Shown: positions 1-7,681, counted from the stretch's first letter. The stretch: 64,000 bases of DNA from Gordonia sp. SL306 (GCF_026625785.1 NZ_CP113063.1:4030001-4094000); one strand, 5' to 3'. Translations and numbers: made by a program. The notes: generated by a model not told the origin, from the letters alone.

Positions 1-1
1 C

Positions 2-409
2 GCCGTGCTCGATGATCCACTCCACGAACACTTCCTGGATAAGATCCGCGAGAGCCTCGGCCCGATGGTCGAGCAACCCGGTGTGGCCTATTCGCTCGCG
101 AAGCTCGGCGTCAAACGTTTCGCTCAGCAGGAGGCCGTGCGACTCGGACCGTCGGGCGGCCGTATCTGTTCGATCTCGCCAGGGCTCATCGACACCCCGC
201 AGGGGCGCCAGGAAGCCGCCGACAATCCGCGGATGGCCGCCTGGGCCGAGCAGACGCCCCTCGCACGACTCGGGCAAGCCCATGAGGTCGCGGCGGTGGC
301 CGCGTTCGTGTTGTCGGATTCGGCGAGCTTCCTCAACGGGATCGATCTGCTCGTCGACGGGGGTCTGTGTGCGGCGGTGCGTGGGCCGCAGCCGGTACTC
401 GACTCGTAG
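2..409 (+). CDS. SDR family oxidoreductase, C-terminal part (5' end outside window)
   Basis: The frame is open from the window edge, so only the last 135 residues are present. They show the catalytic YxxxK of short-chain dehydrogenases (YSLAK), a following SPGLIDTP segment and the usual C-terminal VDGG motif, so this is the back half of a Rossmann-fold NAD(P)-dependent oxidoreductase. The cofactor-binding GxxxGxG and the substrate-specific parts lie upstream. The substrate cannot be told. It ends about 80 bp before a convergent tRNA gene and has no visible link to the siderophore genes further on; EntA was considered but nothing specific supports it. Confidence 0.85.
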   Translation, partial: AVLDDPLHEHFLDKIRESLGPMVEQPGVAYSLAKLGVKRFAQQEAVRLGPSGGRICSISPGLIDTPQGRQEAADNPRMAAWAEQTPLARLGQAHEVAAVAAFVLSDSASFLNGIDLLVDGGLCAAVRGPQPVLDS

Positions 410-492
410 TGCGGCGGAGTGGGCCGTGGATGTCAATGCCGAGGCGATGCCAGGTCGGTGCCACAGATGGCCCACCACCTGCGGCGACGCAG

Positions 493-566
493 TGCCCCCA
501 GTCGGACTCGAACCGACACTGGGCGGATTTTAAGTCCGCTGCCTCTGCCAATTGGGCTATAGGGGC
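493..566 (-). tRNA. tRNA with UAA anticodon (tRNA-Leu by anticodon), short variable loop
   Basis: Read on the minus strand, a full cloverleaf folds. The acceptor arm GCCCCTA pairs with TGGGGGC with one G-T pair. The D arm is GCCC..GGC, the anticodon stem is GCGGA/TCCGC around loop CTTAAAA (anticodon TAA), the variable loop is only 5 nt (CCAGT), and the T arm GTCGG/CCGAC encloses TTCGAGT. The discriminator base is A and CCA is not encoded. Anticodon UAA reads the UUA leucine codon, which is rare in such GC-rich genomes. The odd point is the lack of the long variable arm normal for tRNA-Leu. A similar short-armed TAA tRNA is, as I recall, annotated in mycobacteria as tRNA-Leu. Confidence 0.9.
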
Positions 567-629
567 CGGCGTGCCCGAACTCGAGAACGCACCTACCAGA
601 ATGGCATGGGGGAGAACGCCGGACGAACA

Positions 630-662
630 CCGGGGGCTCCGCGCAGTGCGCGGAGCCCCCGG
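630..662 (-). terminator. Intrinsic terminator hairpin downstream of the porin genes
   Basis: A perfect 15-bp GC-rich inverted repeat (CCGGGGGCTCCGCGC / GCGCGGAGCCCCCGG) with a 3-nt loop lies 27 bp past the stop of the minus-strand porin gene at 689. There is no long T run, which is common for actinobacterial terminators. Confidence 0.7.
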
Positions 663-688
663 TCCCTGTGAGAGAGGTTCTTTCCCGA

Positions 689-1372
689 TCAGCCCAGGCT
701 GAACGGTTTTCCGTAGAGGTAGACGACCTGAGTGGTGTGGTCGGTCATGACCTGCACCTTGGCGTAGGACCGGGCCTGTGCGTACCCGGCGCAGCCGTTG
801 ATCATCATCGTCTCGTTGGTGTATGCCACCGCACCCGAACCGGCGAACTTGACGGCGGCTCCGTGTGACTCGGCGCCGAAGTCGTCTTTGCCCTCGACGT
901 CGTTGATGGTGTAGTTCGCGGCCTGTCCGGGGCCGAGGGTGACCGAGGCGCCGGTCTCTGCGGTCGCGCTGATCGGCACGTCGTAATCACCGGTGCCAGG
1001 TTTGGCGCCACCCTTGGTGGTGGAATTTCCGCCGAGGGTCAACTGGCACCCGACGATGTAGCCCGAGGCGATCCCCAGCTTGGCCTTTTTGTCCGACGCC
1101 TTGACGTCGTAGCGGCCCGAGACCCAGGCATTGCGATGCAGCGGCGTGCCACCCATCGAGGGGTTGATGCGTGCCCGCTCGTTGGTCCGGGTGATCGTCA
1201 GTGCGGTGCCGTCGGCCAGCTTCTTGGTGACCGTCTGGTTCGGCAGCCGGACCTGGGTGTCGGCGTGCGCCATCCCCTGACCGACCAGGGGCACCGCGGC
1301 GAGCACGCCGATGGCAATGGCGCCGGCGCGGACCGCGTTGCGGGGAAATCGTTTGGCGACAATCTTGTTCAT
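689..1372 (-). CDS. MspA-family porin (second of a tandem pair)
   Basis: A 227-residue exported protein of the MspA family, which forms octameric channels in the mycolic-acid outer membrane for small hydrophilic solutes. A signal peptide is clear: a basic start, a hydrophobic stretch and an AHA-D cleavage motif near residue 37. The mature part has family hallmarks (INPSMGGTP, NAWVSGRY, GYIVGCQ, GCAGYAQARSYA) and ends in YLYGKPFSLG. Start choice: an in-frame ATG at 1387 overlaps the upstream stop but has no Shine-Dalgarno, whereas the ATG at 1372 follows GAGGTCGAT, so 1372 is preferred. It is 11 bp from the upstream paralogue and almost certainly co-transcribed, with a terminator just downstream. 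The two paralogues end almost identically (YGKPFSLG / YGKPFSIG), pointing to duplication. Confidence 0.88.
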   Translation of the reverse strand: MNKIVAKRFPRNAVRAGAIAIGVLAAVPLVGQGMAHADTQVRLPNQTVTKKLADGTALTITRTNERARINPSMGGTPLHRNAWVSGRYDVKASDKKAKLGIASGYIVGCQLTLGGNSTTKGGAKPGTGDYDVPISATAETGASVTLGPGQAANYTINDVEGKDDFGAESHGAAVKFAGSGAVAYTNETMMINGCAGYAQARSYAKVQVMTDHTTQVVYLYGKPFSLG

Positions 1373-1383
1373 ATCGACCTCTG

Positions 1384-2055
1384 TCATCCGATGGAGAAGG
1401 GCTTGCCGTACAGGTTCACCTTCTGGTGCAGCTTGCCCGTCGTCTCGATGGTGCTGAAGGCGCGTGCCTGCGCGTAGCCGCCGCAGTTCTGCAGATTCAG
1501 TCCGGCGCGGTCATAGCCGACGGTGTACGTGCCCGGCTTCTCGATGTCCTTCTTGGTCAGCTGCACGAAGAGGACCTGTCCCGCCGAGATCGGGACCGTC
1601 AGGCTGGCCGAGGCCGACGGCGACGCCGACAGTGTCCCCGACAGGCCGCCCGAAAGGCCCTTGATGTCGACCTGGCAGCCGACGATGTAGCCGGTCGACA
1701 ACGTGGCCGCCGCTCCGTTGGTGCTGGTGCCGTTGGTGCCGGGAAGTTCCGACTCACCCTCGGCCCCGTTGGTCGGTCCCGCCTTGCTCGGCTTCAGGTT
1801 CGGTGCCTTGACCGTGACGGTTCCGCTCACCCAAGCGGTACGCGAGGCGGGGTTGCTCGCCATCGACGGCGAGATCTGTGCGCTCTCGCCGGTACGGGTC
1901 AGTGTCAGGCCCTCGCCGTGGGCGGTACCACCGGGAAGCTTTACGAAGGCGTCGGCGCCGGCCGAGCCGATACCCGCCGCCAAGGCGGCCGCCGCAGCGC
2001 CCACGCTCACCGTTGTGAGGCCGGCTACCCGAAAGGCCTTATGTCTGTTACTCAA
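1384..2055 (-). CDS. MspA-family porin (first of a tandem pair), probable TTG start
   Basis: This 223-residue secreted protein has the MspA pattern (ISPSMASNP, TAWVSGTV, GYIVGCQVDIKG, NCGGYAQARAF, LYGKPFSIG). It carries an extra Ser/Thr/Gly/Asn-rich insertion around mature positions 70-90 that the downstream copy lacks, perhaps a loop. A longer frame with an ATG at 2070 exists, but a perfect AGGAGG lies 6 nt before the TTG at 2055, and that start gives a compact signal peptide (SNRHKAF, hydrophobic AAAAALAAG, cleavage near SAGA-D). Outer-membrane channel activity is inferred from the family. It is separated from the upstream AraC gene by about 130 bp holding its own likely promoter. Confidence 0.88.
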   Translation of the reverse strand: MSNRHKAFRVAGLTTVSVGAAAAALAAGIGSAGADAFVKLPGGTAHGEGLTLTRTGESAQISPSMASNPASRTAWVSGTVTVKAPNLKPSKAGPTNGAEGESELPGTNGTSTNGAAATLSTGYIVGCQVDIKGLSGGLSGTLSASPSASASLTVPISAGQVLFVQLTKKDIEKPGTYTVGYDRAGLNLQNCGGYAQARAFSTIETTGKLHQKVNLYGKPFSIG

Positions 2056-2061
2056 TCCACT

Positions 2062-2067
2062 CCTCCT
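2062..2067 (-). promoter_or_regulatory. Perfect ribosome binding site setting a TTG start
   Basis: AGGAGG on the minus strand ends 6 nt before the TTG at 2055 of the porin gene. It lies inside the alternative longer reading frame, so it decides in favour of the shorter protein. Confidence 0.7.
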
Positions 2068-2184
2068 CATCTCAGCGGCGCCGAGCGACGTGAGACCCCG
2101 ACCGGCCCGAATCGTGACTGTCCCCGCGATCCGAGCGCACCGCGCTGCAAGCATGAGTACCGTATATGGAAGACTTATGAAAGT

Positions 2185-2952
2185 CTAATGTGACTGACCG
2201 AACTCCATGGGCGACGTTCCGACGTGGGCGCGGAAGGCTCGCGCGAAGGAACTCTGGTTGTGATATCCGACCCGATGTGCCACCGCGGCAACCGATCGGA
2301 CAGTCGGCAGAAGCGCCTTGGCGGTCTCCATCCGGCACTGGGTTCGCCACTGCCGAAAGGTATTACCGGTTTCGCGTCGAAACGCGCGCTCGATGGTTCG
2401 GGTCGATGTGTGGGTGACCAACGCCCAGTCGTCGATCGTACGGGTGTCCGCCGGATCTCTGCGAAGGGCCTCGGCCACGACTCTGGCGGGCCCGCTCGAC
2501 GGCATGGCCAACTCGAGGACCCCGGACGGCGTGGCCTGTTCGATCAAGGACAGGAGTTGTTGTCGAAGAACGGTTTCCGGGGCGAGGTGCGGTGCGTGTT
2601 CGGCACCGACGAGGGCGAGTGCCAGTGCACGGAAATGGAAGTCGACGGCGACGATGTCCGCGCAGCGCAGTGATGACGTGACCGACGAATCGAAGAAGGT
2701 CGGCACGACGACCGAATTAGCACTGATGCGCAAGGTGTATCGGGTGCCTGACGGCACCCAGATGGCGTGGTCGCTCGGCAGGGTGCCCGACAGCCCTTCG
2801 AAGTCGAACGCCGTCTGGCCGCAGACCTGCCAGAGCAGTACATGTGCGGACGGGTGCGACCGATTGGTCACCGTGATCGGCGGGATGTCCGCTGTCCGGG
2901 GGAGCCCCGCGGCCCACGGGCCATCGGCTGCGACGTCGGATGTTGACGCCAT
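2185..2952 (-). CDS. AraC-family transcriptional regulator of the siderophore locus
   Basis: A 255-residue protein. The N-terminal half looks like a cupin-type sensor domain. The C-terminal ~100 residues hold the two AraC helix-turn-helix motifs (DDWALVTHTSTRTIERAFRR and the second ending VGYHNQSSFARAFRAHVG), then SPMEFG. The frame is open further upstream, but the ATG at 2952 is preceded by AGGAG at 8 nt and the upstream translation looks non-coding. The gene diverges from the siderophore genes, and an IdeR-like box lies about 40-60 bp upstream of its start, so it is probably iron-repressed and may activate the cluster with siderophore as ligand; that role is inference from other siderophore loci. 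Confidence 0.85.
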   Translation of the reverse strand: MASTSDVAADGPWAAGLPRTADIPPITVTNRSHPSAHVLLWQVCGQTAFDFEGLSGTLPSDHAIWVPSGTRYTLRISANSVVVPTFFDSSVTSSLRCADIVAVDFHFRALALALVGAEHAPHLAPETVLRQQLLSLIEQATPSGVLELAMPSSGPARVVAEALRRDPADTRTIDDWALVTHTSTRTIERAFRRETGNTFRQWRTQCRMETAKALLPTVRSVAAVAHRVGYHNQSSFARAFRAHVGTSPMEFGQSH

Positions 2953-2990
2953 GTGCACAACTCCTGTCGGGTTGCGTCGAGGTCCATAGC

Positions 2991-3009
2991 TTAGGTAAAG
3001 GTAGCCTAA
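2991..3009. promoter_or_regulatory. IdeR/DtxR-type iron box in a divergent promoter
   Basis: TTAGGTAAAGGTAGCCTAA matches 15 of 19 positions of the IdeR consensus TTAGGTTAGGCTAACCTAA, with both outer half sites intact (TTAGG and CCTAA). It sits between the AraC regulator (start 2952, minus) and the adenylation-like gene (start about 3080, plus), where Fe-IdeR could repress both directions. Iron control of this locus is the inference drawn. Confidence 0.75.
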
Positions 3010-3079
3010 TAAGCCGAGCGACACTCGCCGCGGGAGGGGGACCCGGGCGAAGCGACGAAACGGACACCACCTCGGTGTT

Positions 3080-3850
3080 GTGAACGCGACGGGGATGATT
3101 GTGAAGCAGCTTTTGACACCGCACTCCTTGCTGAGTGAGGCGCAGGACTCGTACGGACTCACTCCTGCGGTGACCGTGGACGGGGACGCCCTCGACTTCG
3201 AGAGGTTCGCGGAATCCGTGGAGTACCTATGTACCGACCTGCGTGCCTGCGGGGTGTCCTCGGGGTGCCGGATCGGGCTGGGGGTGCAAACGGGCTGGAT
3301 CTTTGTGCTCACATGGCATGCTCTCGTGTCGATCGACGCGGTGGTGATCCCGGTCGATCTCTGCGACGAGGACTCCGTGATGACCGCGCGAGATCTCGAC
3401 CTCGACTATCTGCTGACCCACCGGACTCACGACTACGTCCTGGAAGACGTCATCGACGAATTGGTGCAGGACGAGTCGTCGATTCCGGTGTTCCGGGTGG
3501 CCGACGAGTTCGCACTCGTCGAGGTCGGCTGCGGTAGGTCCGTCCGATCCGGCGGGGGAGGCCTGGTCTCCGATCTGGGTACCGGAATCGTGGAGAAGAC
3601 CGATCAGCTACTCGTCGAGGCCGATCGGATCGGCCGGCGACTTGATCTCTGGCCCGGCGTATCGGTCCGCCTCGGCGGACCACTGAACACGCGTCCCACG
3701 ATGTTGCTCATCATCGCCTGCGCGACACGGGGAGCGTGTGCGTGTGTCGAGAGCGCGGCACTGCCGGTCGCCGACGAGGGCGTCGAGATGGTGCCGGTGA
3801 TCGATCGGCCCGGCCGGCCCTGCGAAGCGCCCCTGCTGTCGGTGTGCTGA
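3080..3850 (+). CDS. Truncated adenylate-forming-like protein of unknown function
   Basis: A 256-residue protein resembling only the N-terminal part of acyl/aryl-AMP ligases and NRPS adenylation domains. The opening (VDGDALDFERFAESVEYL, then RIGLGV and ALVSIDAVVIPVDL) follows the A1-A2 layout. Where the ATP-binding TSGSTGxPKG loop should be there is only LGTGIVEKT, followed by a shortened core (GGPLNTRPTMLL, ATRGACACVE). Motifs A4-A10, including the catalytic lysine, are absent. It is therefore unlikely to be a normal ligase and could be a scaffold, a decayed ligase or a partner of the NRPSs. Its promoter carries the IdeR box. GTG 3080, ATG 3095 and GTG 3101 are all possible starts, with only a weak GGGG-type RBS for the last. 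Confidence 0.65.
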   Translation: MNATGMIVKQLLTPHSLLSEAQDSYGLTPAVTVDGDALDFERFAESVEYLCTDLRACGVSSGCRIGLGVQTGWIFVLTWHALVSIDAVVIPVDLCDEDSVMTARDLDLDYLLTHRTHDYVLEDVIDELVQDESSIPVFRVADEFALVEVGCGRSVRSGGGGLVSDLGTGIVEKTDQLLVEADRIGRRLDLWPGVSVRLGGPLNTRPTMLLIIACATRGACACVESAALPVADEGVEMVPVIDRPGRPCEAPLLSVC

Positions 3851-3854
3851 GAGC

Positions 3855-5852
3855 TCAGTGCATCGCGGAGTCGACGAGCTCGGCAAGGTCGTTCTCCTTG
3901 CGCTGGCGCAGTGCAGCGATGATCGTGCTGAGATCGGCGTCGTCCGGCAGCCAGAGGGATTCCCGGAGTGTGTCCACCACGGTCGACCGGGAGACGCGGC
4001 CACGCGGTCGACGCCCCAACCGGGCGAGGATCTGCGATGCCGGTGAGCCGCGGCCGGCGTCGGCAGCCCGGACGTCGAACGAATCAGGTGTGAAATCGAG
4101 GAAGATCGGATCCCCTTCGGAGAGGCCGAGATCCGTGACGAACCGCTTGATGGTTCCCGACCTCGCCTGGACCGACACCCACATGAACGACTGCGGACCG
4201 TGCCGTGTCTCGAGCTGGACGGGCCTGCCCGGGGCGATGCCGACGATGCCGGCGAGCGCAGACGGCAGGTTGAAGGCCGATCCCTTGACGTGGGCGGAGG
4301 TCACCGTCGTCGACCAGTGGACCGTGTCACCATCGCGATACAGGCCTCGGGTCCGGGTGGGTGACTTGCGCGGTGAATACGGGCGTTTGCGGCGCATGAC
4401 CATGTCGTCGCGGGTCACGAAATCGCCCGCACTGGCGTATGCCCGGACGCTGGCCTCGGTGACGTCGTAATGTCCGGTGATCTCGTCGATCACCGTGGCG
4501 AGAGGGACGGGCTCGCCATGCGCCTTGGTGAGCAGCCGTTCGATCTGGACGTGGACGGGCACGTATTGCTCCATGCCCCAGCGTCGGAGCCCGTAACTGT
4601 TCCGGTCTGTCTTCACGACGCGTTCGTCGGTGACCAGCGCATTGCGCACCGACGACGGCGCCCGGGGGAACTCGCCGAGCCCTGCGATGATCCGGTCGAA
4701 GGTCTGTGGCTTCTCTGCGATCGACAGGACAGCGGCGACCAGATCTCCGGTCGAGGAGGTCGACGACACCGCGTGATCACCGAGAAACGAGTACCCGCTG
4801 CGATGCAACCAGCGTCGGGCGGCGTCGACGGAGAGCCCGAGGCCGTCGGCGACCGCACGGATCGGTGCGGTCTTCTCCGGGGTCGCTTCGGCATCAACGC
4901 AGGCATGTGTCGCGGTGGTGGCCTCCTTCAGGGTGCCCCGGATGATCCAATCGTCGACGGCCGTCAGGGCGGGAGCGGCGGCGGCCACGAGGCGCCAGAT
5001 CGGCACGCCGAGAGCATCGGCCGTGGTCCCCGACTCCGGTAGCTCATCGACCAACGATTCGACGTCGATCACGGGATCGGCGAGGTCGACCATCGCCCCT
5101 TCCAGCGCGTGCAGGCCGGGGATCTCGTTCAGCAGCGCAGACAGACGATTTCGCAGGTTGCGATCGATCTGGGTCACCCGCTCGCGTGAGCTGCCCAGCA
5201 TGCCTGCGAGTTCCGACTGTGTTCGGGGCCGGGAGGCGAGGATGCGGTCGTACAGTACGAGTCGGTCGCGTTCGGTGAGTGAGCCGACGAAATCACGCAG
5301 CTCTGCCCGACCGGTCGACGCCGACTGCTGTTGCTGCGCCGGGCGCTCCTCGTCCCGCACCACACCGGATCTCGCCACGAAGCGAGCGATCAGATTGACC
5401 ACCGTGACCGGGCCGATGCCGGGCAGCCGAACGAGTTCGTCGACCGAGAGGGTCATGAGTTCGGAGATCGTGTCGACGTCGCTCGCGCCGAGCTGCTCTC
5501 GCGTCGATCGCGGCAGTGGCAACGGCTCCGGGCCGGCCTGCACGTGGGGGAAATCGTCGATGAGTCGGCGCGACGACCGATCCGAGACGTAGCGCTCGGC
5601 GAGCCGGTGGCAGAAGCGTTCCAGGTTGACATCGGTCAGGGTGTCGGCGGGGGTGTTCTGGATCCAGGCATTCACGACGATCTCGTCGTCGGCGAGTATC
5701 CCGGGCCCGTGCCGGTACTCCGACAGCCACGGCAACAACTCGAACCATGGTCGGTCGGAGAGGGTTTCGTCACGAAGTCGGTCGGCGAGCTGACGGTCGT
5801 CCGGGACCGCCGCCTCGGCGGAGGTCAGAACCTCGGAGGGGGACGGTGACAT
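3855..5852 (-). CDS. Large DNA-binding protein with HhH and sigma-70 region-4-like domains
   Basis: A 665-residue cytoplasmic protein. Around residues 130-165 there is a helix-hairpin-helix stretch (VDELVRLPGIGPVTVVNL) like that of the RNA polymerase alpha C-terminal domain. Around residues 185-245 there is a sigma-70 region-4-like segment (LTERDRLVLYDRIL...TQSELAGMLGSSRERVTQI). The rest carries winged-helix-like segments (for example near RWLHRSGYSFLG and SVRNALVTDERVV) and ends in a basic region. Regions 1-3 of a real sigma factor are absent, so it is probably a transcriptional regulator and not a promoter-selecting sigma. Start 5852 has GGGAAG upstream. It ends 4 bp from the convergent upstream gene; its role in the siderophore locus is unknown. 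Confidence 0.7.
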   Translation of the reverse strand: MSPSPSEVLTSAEAAVPDDRQLADRLRDETLSDRPWFELLPWLSEYRHGPGILADDEIVVNAWIQNTPADTLTDVNLERFCHRLAERYVSDRSSRRLIDDFPHVQAGPEPLPLPRSTREQLGASDVDTISELMTLSVDELVRLPGIGPVTVVNLIARFVARSGVVRDEERPAQQQQSASTGRAELRDFVGSLTERDRLVLYDRILASRPRTQSELAGMLGSSRERVTQIDRNLRNRLSALLNEIPGLHALEGAMVDLADPVIDVESLVDELPESGTTADALGVPIWRLVAAAAPALTAVDDWIIRGTLKEATTATHACVDAEATPEKTAPIRAVADGLGLSVDAARRWLHRSGYSFLGDHAVSSTSSTGDLVAAVLSIAEKPQTFDRIIAGLGEFPRAPSSVRNALVTDERVVKTDRNSYGLRRWGMEQYVPVHVQIERLLTKAHGEPVPLATVIDEITGHYDVTEASVRAYASAGDFVTRDDMVMRRKRPYSPRKSPTRTRGLYRDGDTVHWSTTVTSAHVKGSAFNLPSALAGIVGIAPGRPVQLETRHGPQSFMWVSVQARSGTIKRFVTDLGLSEGDPIFLDFTPDSFDVRAADAGRGSPASQILARLGRRPRGRVSRSTVVDTLRESLWLPDDADLSTIIAALRQRKENDLAELVDSAMH

Positions 5853-6041
5853 CGGTGGCTTCCCTGACTGTCGTGCATGGTGGCCGCCTGTGCGGTCGCG
5901 TTTCGCGGCGAGGTCGGACGTGGCCGCACACGTCGGGTCTGCGGCCGAGAATAGCCTATCGCCGTCACGCCTCGGTTGCAGAAAGTTCTCCTCGCCGGCT
6001 CGTATGTCAGGAAGGTCGGGAAGGTCACGAAGGTCGGATTG

Positions 6042-7163
6042 TCATGTGGGAAGTTCGATGTCGAGAGCCGACAGCACGGTGCGGAACTTCGCCGACGTCT
6101 CGGCGAGTTCGTCTGCCGGGTCGGATTCCGCGACGATGCCACCACCCGCCCAGGTGATCAGCCCTCGTCCGTCCGGACCCAGGTCAGCGCAGCGGATGCT
6201 CACCATCCACTCGCCGTCGCCGCGTGCATCGCACCAGCCGACCGCTCCGGCGTAGAACCCGCGGTCACCCTCGACGGCCAGGATGTGGTCGCGGGCGGCC
6301 GGTGTCGGGGTACCGCAGATGGCCGGCGTCGGGTGCACGGCGGCGGCGAGGTCGAGTGCGGTCGTCCCGGGGTCGGCGATGCGTCCGCGGATGCCGGTGC
6401 CGAGATGCCACATCGTGGGCGTCGAGGTGAGTGAGGGCTCCGCGGGTACTTCGAGGTCTCGGCACAGCGGTGACAGTGCCGAGGTCAACGCATCCACCAC
6501 ATAGCCGTGCTCGCGCCGATCCTTCGGTGAATCCGCCAGGCGGCGAGCGTTTTCCTGGTCGGCCGTCGGGTCGGTGCTACGGGGGGTCGAACCGGCGAGG
6601 GGATGACAGGAGACGACGTCACCGCGTTTGCGAATCAGGACCTCGGGGCTCGATCCGACCAGGTGGTGACCTTCGTACTCGGGCCCGGCGGCCGACAGGT
6701 CCGCCGCGAAAGCGTTACCCGCGTGGTCGCGAGCGGCCAATCGAGCAGCCAGGTCCCACGGCGAGAGGGCCCTCGTCGCCTGCACGCTGAGCCGGCGGGC
6801 GAGTACCACCTTCGACATCCCGCCGCACGGGTCGGCAATGGTGCGCACCGCGTCGGCGACGTGCCGTTCGTGTTGCTCGGGCTCGGGGTGCGCGGCCGTC
6901 ACCCGTGCTCCGACAACCGCTGCGGCGGGGCTCCGGCACCAGCGGCCGGGGCTCCGGCGGAAAGCGCGTGGTGCGATCAGCGAACAGGGGCGTCGCAGGT
7001 CGAACGGCAGGGCGCCGACGATCGCAGGCGAATCACCGTGATCGAGATGTATGCGCGCGGCGTGGACCGAGTCGAAGTGGTGGCGCGCGCCCGAGGCGTA
7101 TACGTGTTCCTCCGGCCGGGACAGCAGGAAAACCGCATCGTGGTGGAGATCATCGTCGGCCAT
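6042..7163 (-). CDS. entC: Isochorismate synthase (EntC/DhbC type)
   Basis: This protein of 373 residues belongs to the chorismate-utilizing enzymes that convert chorismate to isochorismate with Mg2+, the first step towards salicylate or 2,3-dihydroxybenzoate in catecholate or phenolate siderophores. Family motifs are present in order: KVVLARRL, FAADLSAAGPEYEGHHLVGSSPE, HPLAGSTPR, HGYVVDAL, HPTPAICGTP, GFYAGAVGWCDA and the closing AGGGIVAESDP with its acidic Mg-binding residues. The start at ATG 7163 gives the family's normal length; translation upstream overlaps panD on the other strand. It diverges from panD-NRPS across 102 bp, which suits shared regulation. No isochorismatase, EntA or aryl-AMP ligase gene is in the window, so which aryl acid is made cannot be said. 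Confidence 0.88.
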   Translation of the reverse strand: MADDDLHHDAVFLLSRPEEHVYASGARHHFDSVHAARIHLDHGDSPAIVGALPFDLRRPCSLIAPRAFRRSPGRWCRSPAAAVVGARVTAAHPEPEQHERHVADAVRTIADPCGGMSKVVLARRLSVQATRALSPWDLAARLAARDHAGNAFAADLSAAGPEYEGHHLVGSSPEVLIRKRGDVVSCHPLAGSTPRSTDPTADQENARRLADSPKDRREHGYVVDALTSALSPLCRDLEVPAEPSLTSTPTMWHLGTGIRGRIADPGTTALDLAAAVHPTPAICGTPTPAARDHILAVEGDRGFYAGAVGWCDARGDGEWMVSIRCADLGPDGRGLITWAGGGIVAESDPADELAETSAKFRTVLSALDIELPT

Positions 7164-7193
7164 GACGCCACAATCTACCAACAATGGTGTTTC

Positions 7194-7199
7194 TACGAT
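7194..7199 (+). promoter_or_regulatory. Possible -10 element for the panD-NRPS transcript
   Basis: TACGAT fits the actinobacterial TANNNT -10 pattern and lies 67 bp before the panD start in the divergent spacer. No convincing -35 element was seen, so this is tentative. Confidence 0.3.
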
Positions 7200-7265
7200 A
7201 GGCTTTGTGCCTGAGCCTGGTGGCTCCGACCGAACCCGCCGACCGCCCGACTGAGGGAGAGCTGA

Positions 7266-7673
7266 ATGCTGCGCACCGTTGTCAACGGAAAGATCCACCG
7301 AGCGACGGTCACCCAGGCCGACCTGCATTACGTCGGATCGATCACGATCGACGAGACCCTGATGCGTGCCGCCGACCTCGTCGAAGGCGAGAAAGTGCAG
7401 GTCGTCGACATCACGAACGGCGCCCGGCTGGAGACCTACGTCATCACCGGGCCCGCCGACACCGGTGTCATCTGCATCAACGGTGCTGCCGCACATCTCG
7501 TCGATCCCCGCGACCTGGTGATCATCATGTCGTTCCTGCAGCTCGACGAAACCGAACTGATCGCCCATCAGCCGAAAGTTGTTCACGTCGGCGACGACAA
7601 CCAGATCGTCGCGCTGGGCAACGATCCTGCGCAGCCCGTTCCCGGCGCGGTCGACCAGATGTCCTCGCGCTGA
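7266..7673 (+). CDS. panD: Aspartate 1-decarboxylase (pyruvoyl enzyme), makes beta-alanine
   Basis: At 135 residues it has the normal PanD size. It carries the self-cleavage site YVGSITID (Gly24-Ser25), which generates the pyruvoyl cofactor, then [19 protein letters not shown] and [19 protein letters not shown] segments typical of the family. The product beta-alanine normally feeds pantothenate and CoA. Here the gene is the first of the NRPS operon: its stop is 8 bp before the NRPS start. That points to a dedicated supply of beta-alanine as a siderophore building block, since mycobacterial panD normally lies with panC elsewhere. Whether a second panD exists in this genome cannot be seen. Confidence 0.95.
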   Translation: MLRTVVNGKIHRATVTQADLHYVGSITIDETLMRAADLVEGEKVQVVDITNGARLETYVITGPADTGVICINGAAAHLVDPRDLVIIMSFLQLDETELIAHQPKVVHVGDDNQIVALGNDPAQPVPGAVDQMSSR

Positions 7674-7681
7674 AGGTTCCG

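Noticed and set aside
493..566. tRNA as an attachment site of an integrated island carrying the siderophore locus
   Set aside because: No integrase, no repeated tRNA 3' end and no composition break were found in the window.
2171..2186. AGACTT/AAGTCT hairpin at the end of the AraC gene as a terminator
   Set aside because: The 6-bp stem is weak and AT-rich with no following T run; it could equally be part of the porin promoter.
7194..7216. AGGC...GCCT inverted repeat near TAGGCTTTGTGCCT before panD, considered as an iron box
   Set aside because: The half sites are too close together for IdeR (7 bp between AGG and CCT against 9 in the consensus) and the outer bases do not match.
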